51,284 nt of DNA from an uncultured Selenomonadales bacterium (GTDB taxonomy: Bacteria; Bacillota; Negativicutes; Selenomonadales; Selenomonadaceae), in the NCBI GenBank assembly GCA_947307055.1, contig CAMZHX010000015.1:1-51284 (forward strand), read 5' to 3'. The notes beneath the pieces are model-generated. The model was not told the origin of the DNA. It ran no database searches and saw only the letters and a list, made by a program, of their open reading frames with translations. The position numbers and the translations under genes are program-made. This document shows, piece by piece, positions 34,515 to 41,306 of this stretch. The first letter of the stretch is position 1; every line of letters begins with the position of its first letter.

Positions 34515-34745
34515 TTAACCATAAAGAGCCGCCTTTCTTGCCTCCTCCGCCTCTTGATATTTTCCGAGCGCGTCTTTTTCTTCTTTCGTCAGCAAGTGCC
34601 GCATTTTGTTTAGCGTTTTGAGTTGCTCTTCGACTTCTTGGTCGTTGAGTTTTTCCTCTTCCAAAATCTTAATACGCCTTTTGATGTCGGTAACGTCTTC
34701 CTGCAACTTAGTCAGCATAGATAAAATTTTTTCTTCGTTAGACAT
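34515..34745 (-). CDS. Small coiled-coil protein, unknown function
   Basis: 76 residues, highly charged and helical (EKILSMLTKLQEDVTDIKRR, VEEQLKTLNKMRHLLTKEEK), with no hydrophobic segment. I do not recognise a family. ATG 34745 follows AGGGTG; a GTG at 34754 is an alternative. It lies between GT8 and fliI on the same strand, 42 bases before fliI. It could be an accessory of the export ATPase, but nothing in the sequence shows that. Confidence 0.65.
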   Translation of the reverse strand: MSNEEKILSMLTKLQEDVTDIKRRIKILEEEKLNDQEVEEQLKTLNKMRHLLTKEEKDALGKYQEAEEARKAALYG

Positions 34746-34759
34746 AAAAATCACCCTGT

Positions 34760-35980
34760 TTACATTGCTTGAATCAGCTTATAAGAGTTGAGTGACGTGC
34801 CTTGCTCCGCCGATAAAAATTCCAAACCGTTCAGGAAATCTTTGCCGTAAACAAATCCTTCTTTAGTCAGCACGTCGAATTGGAAATAAGGATACAGTAT
34901 GAAGAAAATTTTTTTGCCTTTGGAGCGTTTCATTGCCTTGAGTAATTTTTGCAACGACTCTTGATTTTCGATAAGGATTATTTCTTCGTCTTTGCGAACA
35001 GAAAAAATTCCCTTTGTCGCCTCAACATTTTCCGGCGTCGTGAAAAAAGCTCGCGTCTTGCCACTCATAATCGCCGAAAAATTTATCACAGAACTTTTCA
35101 GCTCGTTATACATTTGCTCAAAGCCTGTGTAAAGTCGCCCGATTGTTTCTTCGTCAAACCACGGCGTTTTCATGAAATAACGCATCCACAAATAATAAAA
35201 TTCATCTCTTGTGCCGAGAGTAAAGCTGTTTATTTGCCCTGCATAATGATAAATTTTCCTTCCGAAAGGCTCATTTCTTCTTCGCGCATGTACCACAAAT
35301 ACGTTGAAATAAGATGGTAACTTTAGACTTTTTTTAGCGAAACAATAATTCCATACATCTTGATCAAAACAAACGGATTCTGGATGTTCCCCCCTAAATT
35401 TAACGCCTTCCATAATCATTTCTTCTTCATTACGTAAAATATTTAAGTTAAGTAATATCAATCCTGCATTAAAATATTCTTCATTCTTTATTAGCCCACT
35501 TGTACACAAGAATAATGCACTCGTATCTGTTCCGCATTCCTTTTCAGAAACAGCGGCAAGAGGTTTATCTCCAAGCTCAATCTTCCAAAGCTCTTTTATA
35601 TCCAGATTAATTGCCATATCTGAATCAAGATAAATACATTTATCTATTTCGCTAGAAAGAACTTGCGGGATTAACAATTTAAAAAAAGTTCCTATGGTTG
35701 AAAACGCATTTTTTATACCAGGAATAAGCCGCCAAAACGCGGCGATTTTATCCGCGCAAAGTTCCTCGACGTTGTAAAACTTCACGAGCTGATTGTATTG
35801 CCCTGCGACGTAAATAAATTTGTCGTGATTGTCGGGCGTCAAGGTGTTGTCGTGGAGGATATGCACCGTAATTGAGTGGGGGGGGGCGATTATGTTATCA
35901 AACAGTGACAACATCGCCGTGCCCGTGAACTTGGAATAACGCCCGGTCTTGTCGTAAAGCCCAAAGCAAACGTGAATCAT
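34760..35980 (-). CDS. Family 8 glycosyltransferase with a C9 tract
   Basis: 406 residues. GT8 features are CFGLYDKTGRYSKFTGTAML-like N-terminus, KCIYLDSDMAINLDIKELW with the DxD metal site near residue 115-120, EYFNAGLILLNLN, and CFDQDVWNY. It should transfer a hexose from UDP-sugar to a surface glycan such as lipopolysaccharide core or glycoprotein. The C-terminal 110 residues are a separate region I do not recognise. A run of nine C on the coding strand covers codons 32-35. Roughly 35320-35710 is poorer in CG dinucleotides and richer in AT codons than both ends of the gene. ATG 35980 follows AAAAAGGA. Confidence 0.88.
   Translation of the reverse strand: MIHVCFGLYDKTGRYSKFTGTAMLSLFDNIIAPPHSITVHILHDNTLTPDNHDKFIYVAGQYNQLVKFYNVEELCADKIAAFWRLIPGIKNAFSTIGTFFKLLIPQVLSSEIDKCIYLDSDMAINLDIKELWKIELGDKPLAAVSEKECGTDTSALFLCTSGLIKNEEYFNAGLILLNLNILRNEEEMIMEGVKFRGEHPESVCFDQDVWNYCFAKKSLKLPSYFNVFVVHARRRNEPFGRKIYHYAGQINSFTLGTRDEFYYLWMRYFMKTPWFDEETIGRLYTGFEQMYNELKSSVINFSAIMSGKTRAFFTTPENVEATKGIFSVRKDEEIILIENQESLQKLLKAMKRSKGKKIFFILYPYFQFDVLTKEGFVYGKDFLNGLEFLSAEQGTSLNSYKLIQAM
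35878..35886. repeat. Homopolymer G9 (+) / C9 (coding strand) in the GT8 gene
   Basis: Nine consecutive G on the + strand, inside the codons for Ala-Pro-Pro-His near residue 32. A gain or loss of one base would put the remaining 370 codons out of frame. Such tracts make glycosyltransferase genes phase-variable in Campylobacter and Neisseria; that is an analogy, not evidence here. Confidence 0.9.
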
Positions 35981-35984
35981 AAAA

Positions 35985-38054
35985 TCATTCCTTTTTGAGT
36001 AGACGATAGAAAAGTTGCAAGCAGACTATCAAGACCGCGCCGATAATCGCGCCTGGAATAAGTCCGTCGAGCCCGCGCATAAATGACATAAAAATTGGCG
36101 TGCGCATATGCGCAAAAGTTTCAACCATCGAGCTTTGACCGATTGTCCCCGCCATTACCAGCACAAAGCAAATCATTTTCGGGAATCTCTTGAGGAAGGC
36201 GGCGAACGCTAGCATAAACGCCGGGTGCCCGAAGAAAATTTCCTTAGAGCGCGGCCGAGCATAAAATATTTGTTCGAGCATGGCGCGAATTTTTATTTCC
36301 GCGCCCGAAACCGGCATTCCCGACGTGTGCCCGCTCCGCGCTATCAAAACGACGAACGCGCCCATGACAACCATTAGCCCTAAGAAAACTTTCACGCTGA
36401 TTGACTTGTCGAGGAGTTCTTTTATTTGCTGAGTCGCCGGAACATTTTTCCTTAGCTCGTCGACGACGTTGAACCTTTGCAGAAACGCGACGGCTACCAA
36501 AATCAGCGGCAGGACGAATGTTATTTTTATACCGCGAAAAATTTCAAACTCCAAAAAGTACGACACGTCCGACAACGCGCCCGATAAATACGCCGCGCCC
36601 GTCATCGACATCACGCCCGTTATCAAAAGCGCGAACGCCGATATCCAGACAAGTTGGAACGTCGACAAATTTTCTTTGAGGCGCACCGCCCGATTTTGTA
36701 GCCGCAATTTGTATTGAATCACGCGCAACAGGTCGAGCTGCCAAATTATCGCCAGCGCGGGGAATAAGTTCGCACTCAAAAGTGCCGCTACGATTCTGAC
36801 TTTGCCGCCCGCCCCCATTAAAATTGGTATCGCCGCCAGCACCGCCACGATTGCAAAGAAGCGCACTTGGAATTTCGTATTGCGATTGATTCGGCGCGAG
36901 ATGAGCGACAAGTACAAAACGCCCGCCGCAACTACGCCGACTATCACGAGCGCACGCAAAATCACATTCGGATAATAATTATCAAAGGTGCTCGCCTTGC
37001 CGAAGGTGAAGCCGTCCTTTTCCAACACGTCGTGAACTGCGCGGAAATATTTCAAATTAGTTTCCAGCAAAGTCGAATCGGGTTCGGGCTTTTCGTAAAT
37101 GCGCAGGAGATTTATACGGATATTGCGTTCCCTGTCGGTCGTCGACCAACGGTTAATTGCGGTCGTCGTCTCAAGCTTAGGCTGTTCATCTTTCGGGATT
37201 GCGTAGAGCCGCGCAACCTTATTCTTGCCGAGCTTATTTGCTAAATACTCCATGCCCAACTGCGGATAAAATTTCAGCTGCGTGAAGTGCTCGATAACGC
37301 CGAATGTAATTTTCTGCTCGCGCATTTTCGAGACCGTCAAGTCAAGGAAATTTGATGCGCCTAAAACTTCGGGGCCGTCAAAAACGATTTCGGAAATGGG
37401 ATAATTCCTAAGCCGGTCGAAGACGAATTGAACATTTTCGGCGGTGCACTTCCTGAAATTCATCGGGCGCGCGAGAATGTTGAAACCTGCGACGCGAGCT
37501 TTATTCATTTCGTCGTGCGGAAGTCCGAGCGGCATTTTCATTAGCTCGCCGAATTGCGCTTTGACCTCGATAACCTCAATGCCGCCGACTGCGAAAATTT
37601 TAACGCGCTCCTCGCCGAGCCGCTGAATCAACGCTTCCTTAGTGTCGTAGTAACTGCCCAAGTCGCCGCCGATAACGTAAACTCGATTTGGTTCAATGAG
37701 TCCGAACTCAATCGTCTGCCGCCAAAGTTCATTAGTCAGCGTGCCGGTTTGGTAGTTTCCTAAAATTTCGCTGCCCGCAATCGCGAAAACTTTTCCGGCT
37801 AGCAATAAATCCTCAAGCTTTGAATCGTAAATCGCAAGGGAAGTTATGCCGGCGTCCTTAGTCATCTTCAAAACGTCGTCAAGCTCCAAACCTTCGCGCT
37901 CGGCAAGGTCGACGATACTTTTGTAATCAACCGCCAAATCGACTTGATTATTTTCAGACTCGACGAAAAATCTTTGACCCGCGATAATCAACGCCGCGAA
38001 AAGTCCGACGCAAATAAATATTAGGAGCGTCCTGTTGTAAAGAAATTTTTTCAT
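35985..38054 (-). CDS. DUF5693 family multi-pass membrane protein
   Basis: About 689 residues. One N-terminal membrane segment (TLLIFICVGLFAALIIAG) is followed by a large extracytoplasmic domain of about 330 residues (LAEREGLELDDVLKMTKDAG, ISEIVFDGPEVLG) and then by eight or more C-terminal membrane segments. From memory, the family is often found near the wall-polysaccharide pyruvyl transferase CsaB in Bacillota; here a GT8 gene takes that place. Activity is unknown. ATG 38054 follows AAGGA; a TTG at 38060 overlapping the previous stop is less likely. Confidence 0.82.
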   Translation of the reverse strand: MKKFLYNRTLLIFICVGLFAALIIAGQRFFVESENNQVDLAVDYKSIVDLAEREGLELDDVLKMTKDAGITSLAIYDSKLEDLLLAGKVFAIAGSEILGNYQTGTLTNELWRQTIEFGLIEPNRVYVIGGDLGSYYDTKEALIQRLGEERVKIFAVGGIEVIEVKAQFGELMKMPLGLPHDEMNKARVAGFNILARPMNFRKCTAENVQFVFDRLRNYPISEIVFDGPEVLGASNFLDLTVSKMREQKITFGVIEHFTQLKFYPQLGMEYLANKLGKNKVARLYAIPKDEQPKLETTTAINRWSTTDRERNIRINLLRIYEKPEPDSTLLETNLKYFRAVHDVLEKDGFTFGKASTFDNYYPNVILRALVIVGVVAAGVLYLSLISRRINRNTKFQVRFFAIVAVLAAIPILMGAGGKVRIVAALLSANLFPALAIIWQLDLLRVIQYKLRLQNRAVRLKENLSTFQLVWISAFALLITGVMSMTGAAYLSGALSDVSYFLEFEIFRGIKITFVLPLILVAVAFLQRFNVVDELRKNVPATQQIKELLDKSISVKVFLGLMVVMGAFVVLIARSGHTSGMPVSGAEIKIRAMLEQIFYARPRSKEIFFGHPAFMLAFAAFLKRFPKMICFVLVMAGTIGQSSMVETFAHMRTPIFMSFMRGLDGLIPGAIIGAVLIVCLQLFYRLLKKE

Positions 38055-38056
38055 GC

Positions 38057-38770
38057 TCAATTCCTTGTCGCCTTGACGAACGCTTCATCTTGACGCATTT
38101 CGACCGTGCGGAATTGCAAACCGAACGGCATTTTGACATTCTCGGTTATGTTGAAGTCGCCCAAGAACTTATCGAGATTGACGCGGCGCAGGACGGCATT
38201 TTCAACGTTGATATGATTCATTTGGAAATAAAGGTCGCCGTCGCGAGCGATAATTTGTCCGCCGATTTCTACATCAGCTTCGCGTCCGAGAATTTTAATT
38301 TTGCCCGACGCCGTAATTCCTTCGGGCGACATGTTGACTTGCGTATTTTTCAACTGTTCAAGTTTCTGCGCCAAAAAGTCGCGCAAGCTATCTTCGGTGA
38401 TGACGCCGCTCAATTCCAGATTATTCGCCGCCATTAAAATGCGGTTGGTATGTTCCTCGCGGCTAATTCCGTCGGTCGGCATGAGCAATTCCTTAATGTC
38501 GATGTGAATCGCCGCGCCGTTAAGCTCCGCCTTTTTCAAATTGAGTTCGCCAATAGTGGCATCGGCGGCGGTGCAGTGAATTTTATCGAAGTAGCCCAGA
38601 GCCATTTTAGCACTTGGCAGGGCGTCTAGTGACAATTCGACTTCGCTGGCCTTAGTCGCCGTCGTGACTTTGTCTTTAAGATAATTCGTCAAAGCTTTGG
38701 GCACGGCGAATTGAAAGAACGCGACGACCGCTATAAGCAGGACGACTATCACGGCTAAAAATTTTTTCAT
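38057..38770 (-). CDS. LmeA-like phospholipid-binding protein (DUF2993)
   Basis: 237 residues. A N-terminal anchor or uncleaved signal (FLAVIVVLLIAVVAFFQFAV) precedes a DUF2993 domain with repeating strands: ALGYFDKIHCTAADATIGEL, EEHTNRILMAANNLELSGVI, VNMSPEGITASGKIKILG. The mycobacterial member LmeA binds phospholipid and takes part in lipoglycan maturation; an envelope role is the fair inference here. It sits between prfB and DUF5693 in one transcript. Confidence 0.82.
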   Translation of the reverse strand: MKKFLAVIVVLLIAVVAFFQFAVPKALTNYLKDKVTTATKASEVELSLDALPSAKMALGYFDKIHCTAADATIGELNLKKAELNGAAIHIDIKELLMPTDGISREEHTNRILMAANNLELSGVITEDSLRDFLAQKLEQLKNTQVNMSPEGITASGKIKILGREADVEIGGQIIARDGDLYFQMNHINVENAVLRRVNLDKFLGDFNITENVKMPFGLQFRTVEMRQDEAFVKATRN

Positions 38771-38772
38771 TG

Positions 38773-38788
38773 CTATTCCCTACTCCCT
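38773..38788. repeat. Short GGGA-type repeat at the end of prfB
   Basis: On the coding strand the last codons and the stop of prfB are AGGGAGT AGGGAAT, two 7-base units of the same GGGA-rich type as at 31714-31741. They encode the terminal Gly-Ser-Arg-Glu. Confidence 0.6.
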
Positions 38789-39886
38789 AAATTTGCTTTT
38801 GCGGCGAGGTAGGCGCGGATAAACGGGTCAATCTCGCCGTCCATAACCGCTTGAACGTTGCCGGTCTCCTCGCCCGTGCGCAAATCTTTTACCAACTTAT
38901 ACGGCTGAAAAACATACGAGCGAATTTGGCTGCCCCACTCGATTTTTTTCAAATCGCCCTCAAGCCCGGCGCGTTCAGCCTCTTTTTTCTCAAGCTCCAA
39001 CTCGAAAAGTTTAGCGCGAAGCATTTTTAAGCAACGCTCGCGATTTTGAATTTGCGAACGCTCATTCTGACATTGGACGACGATACCGGTTGGGATATGT
39101 GTCATACGGACGGCGGAGGAAGTTTTATTTATGTGCTGACCGCCCGCGCCGCTCGCTCGGTAGGTGTCAACGCGCACGTCCGCCATATTTATATCGACCT
39201 CGACCGCGTCATCAATTTCGGGCATAATGTCGCACGCGCTGAACGACGTATGACGCCGCGCATTTGAATCGAACGGCGAAATTCTAACCAGTCTGTGAAT
39301 TCCCTTTTCCGACTTCAGATAGCCGTAAGCGTTGTGACCCTTAACGAACAGCGACGCCGATTTAACGCCCGCCTCGTCGCCTGGCAGCAAGTCAACCGTC
39401 TCGACCTCGAAGCCGTGACGCTCTGCCCATCGAACGTACATTCTTAAAAGCATTTGCGTCCAATCTTGCGCCTCAGTACCGCCCGCGCCCGCATGTAATG
39501 TCAAAATTGCATTGTTGCCGTCGTAGGGTTCGCTCAACATGATTTCGAGCCGCAGATTTTCCAAGCCCTTTTCAATCTCCGCAATGTCCGCCGCAATGTC
39601 AGCTTCTTGCGAATCGTCTTGTTCTTCAAGCGCGAGTTCTAAAAGAATTTGCACGTCGTCAAACTTCGTCAAAAGATTTTTGTAAGTCTCGATGCCCGAT
39701 TTAACGTCGTTCAACTCTTGGGTGATTTTCTGCGCGGCTTCGGGATTGTCCCAAAAAGTCGGCTCGCCCATTTTGTATTCAAGCTCGGCAATTTTTTCTT
39801 CCTTGCGAGCTATGTCAAAGTGAATTCCCCATTTCGTTCAACTTGTCGCGCAGAGCCGTCAGCTCAACTTTTCTGTCCTCAAGCAT
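38773..39886 (-). CDS. prfB: Peptide chain release factor 2, with programmed +1 frameshift
   Basis: RF2 releases peptides at UGA and UAA. A 23-codon zero-frame ORF begins at ATG 39886 and ends at CTT-TGA-C; after a +1 shift the frame continues DIARKEEKIAELEYK into the main part, for about 370 residues in all. Seen motifs are the stop-codon-reading SPF in VRISPFDSNARRH and the catalytic GGQ in ASGAGGQHINKTSSAVR. The annotated product must span both frames, since the longest single ORF (from 39771) lacks the N-terminus. Frameshifting autoregulates RF2: scarce RF2 favours the shift. AAGGA lies before the start. Confidence 0.95.
39814..39820 (-). other. RF2 programmed +1 frameshift site (CTTTGAC)
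   Basis: Coding strand CTT TGA C at codons 23-24. The stimulatory internal SD is present only as GGGG six bases upstream, whereas the E. coli site has AGGGGG three bases from CTT. The slip may therefore be weaker or depend on other features. Confidence 0.9.
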
Positions 39887-39898
39887 TAAATCACATCC

Positions 39899-41137
39899 TT
39901 AAAATTTTGACATAATCTTAGCGTTTTCTACCGCTGATAAGGCTGGCGAAAATTTTTTCAACGCGGCTATCGTTTTGTCGAAGGTGTCAGCTAAAACCAA
40001 TTCGACGCGCCCGCCTAAAAGTCTCTTAGCCTGTCTGAAGACTAATCTATAATCGGGACTCGACGCGACCAAAACATAACTTGACGCCAAATCCGAATGA
40101 GCCGCCCCGATGATTTCTGCCAGCGACGGCGATGACTCCTCGCTGCCCGATACCAAAATCGATGCGCCCGCGTCCTGAAGTTTTTGCGCCTCGACCGAAT
40201 CTTTCGCGACGGCAAGCGCGGCCACTTCCATTAAAGTATCTCCTTGCGGCAAGGCGTGCGCCTCGCTCATGTTCACGATTTTAACTTCCTTGAGCGGCCC
40301 CCAACCGATTGCCTGTTCCAAAGTCTTGCCGACATGGTCTGTGTGCAAATGAATATCCAAACCGCCGCTCGACCGCTCGACAATCGAAAAGCTGCTGAAG
40401 TCGCGCATTTGCCGTTCCAATTCGGGCAGGCTCGCCTTTGAATTCTTCACGCGCAACCTTATGCAATACGGGCGCACTAAATCATTTCGCGGGTCGGGCA
40501 TATTTTTGTGAACGCCTAAGCCTAACGATAAACTCACCGTCGGCGATACAAAATTCCCGTCCAAACCCTTCAAGCAGCCGCGCAGAAAACTCAACATGAT
40601 ACTCGCGCCCGCCTCCGAAAGTTGCAACTGCTTGACGGCTTGTTCGCCCGTTTGAATCGCCTTCAATAAAATTTCCACTATCGGCATACCGTCGCGCACC
40701 GCTCGATAGGCTCCTTTGGCGACCGCCTTTGCTACCGTGATAAATGCCCGCTCCGGACCTTCTGGGATTACTCTTTGCGCGTACAAAATCCCGTACTGGA
40801 ACGCCTTGCCGAATTCCGAGCCCGTCGCATCGTATTTGCCCTCAAGACCCGCGCTTATTCCTCTGAACATCTGCGACAGAACTACTCCGGCATTTCCTCT
40901 TGCTCCGAATACTGCCGCCGTCGAAACCCTTCGAGCTAAGCCGCCTATGCTGTCGTCCTTTGCGTCGGCCAGCGGCATAACTGCCGCGCCCATAGTCCGC
41001 AAAATGTGCGTGCCGGGTAATGTCCCCGCGCCGCCAAGATTATTTATGTTGTCGTACTCCAATAGAAATTCGCTGTACGCGCCCGCAACCATTCGTTTGA
41101 AGTCTCCGCCTGTGATAACTTCTCTGCTGCCCGACAT
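39899..41137 (-). CDS. FakA/DAK2-like protein with degraded kinase motif
   Basis: 412 residues. It resembles the fatty acid kinase FakA: DAK2 domain (FKRMVAGAYSEFLLEYDNIN, FGARGNAGVVLSQMFRGI) followed by middle and C-terminal domains (HTDHVGKTLEQAI, GGRVELVLADTFD). The ATP/Mg loop that reads DGDTGTN in active DAK2 proteins is here GAGTLPGTH, without the aspartates. It may thus be a non-catalytic paralogue, or a regulator. ATG 41137 follows GGAGGTG. It is upstream of prfB on the same strand (12-base gap) and divergent from the FtsA-like gene. Confidence 0.75.
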   Translation of the reverse strand: MSGSREVITGGDFKRMVAGAYSEFLLEYDNINNLGGAGTLPGTHILRTMGAAVMPLADAKDDSIGGLARRVSTAAVFGARGNAGVVLSQMFRGISAGLEGKYDATGSEFGKAFQYGILYAQRVIPEGPERAFITVAKAVAKGAYRAVRDGMPIVEILLKAIQTGEQAVKQLQLSEAGASIMLSFLRGCLKGLDGNFVSPTVSLSLGLGVHKNMPDPRNDLVRPYCIRLRVKNSKASLPELERQMRDFSSFSIVERSSGGLDIHLHTDHVGKTLEQAIGWGPLKEVKIVNMSEAHALPQGDTLMEVAALAVAKDSVEAQKLQDAGASILVSGSEESSPSLAEIIGAAHSDLASSYVLVASSPDYRLVFRQAKRLLGGRVELVLADTFDKTIAALKKFSPALSAVENAKIMSKF

Positions 41138-41150
41138 ATCATCACCTCCG

Positions 41151-41241
41151 GTGTTAGGTGGATAGGTTAATAGGTGGTTAGGTGGTTAGGTGGTTAGGTG
41201 GTTAGTCTAATAACCTAACAACTAATAACCTAATAACCTTG
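41151..41241. repeat. Short tandem repeats with inverted arms between divergent genes
   Basis: Four copies of GGTGGTTA (about 41175-41206) are flanked by related TAGGTTAA units on the left and by the opposite orientation on the right (TAATAACC, CTAACAAC, TAATAACC, TAATAACC). The arms are partly complementary, so the block could form a cruciform. It fills most of the promoter region between the FakA-like and FtsA-like genes and matches the units inside the MmeI-like gene. Confidence 0.8.
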
Positions 41242-41306
41242 AAAAGGATATTTCCTCTAATTCGCGAAATAAACGCAATAACCTTTAAGCACAAGGAGAA
41301 AATTAA

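Noticed and set aside
39771-39886. prfB as a broken gene because of the in-frame TGA
   Set aside because: The stop is part of the conserved CTTTGAC programmed +1 frameshift site and the N-terminal coding continues correctly in the +1 frame.
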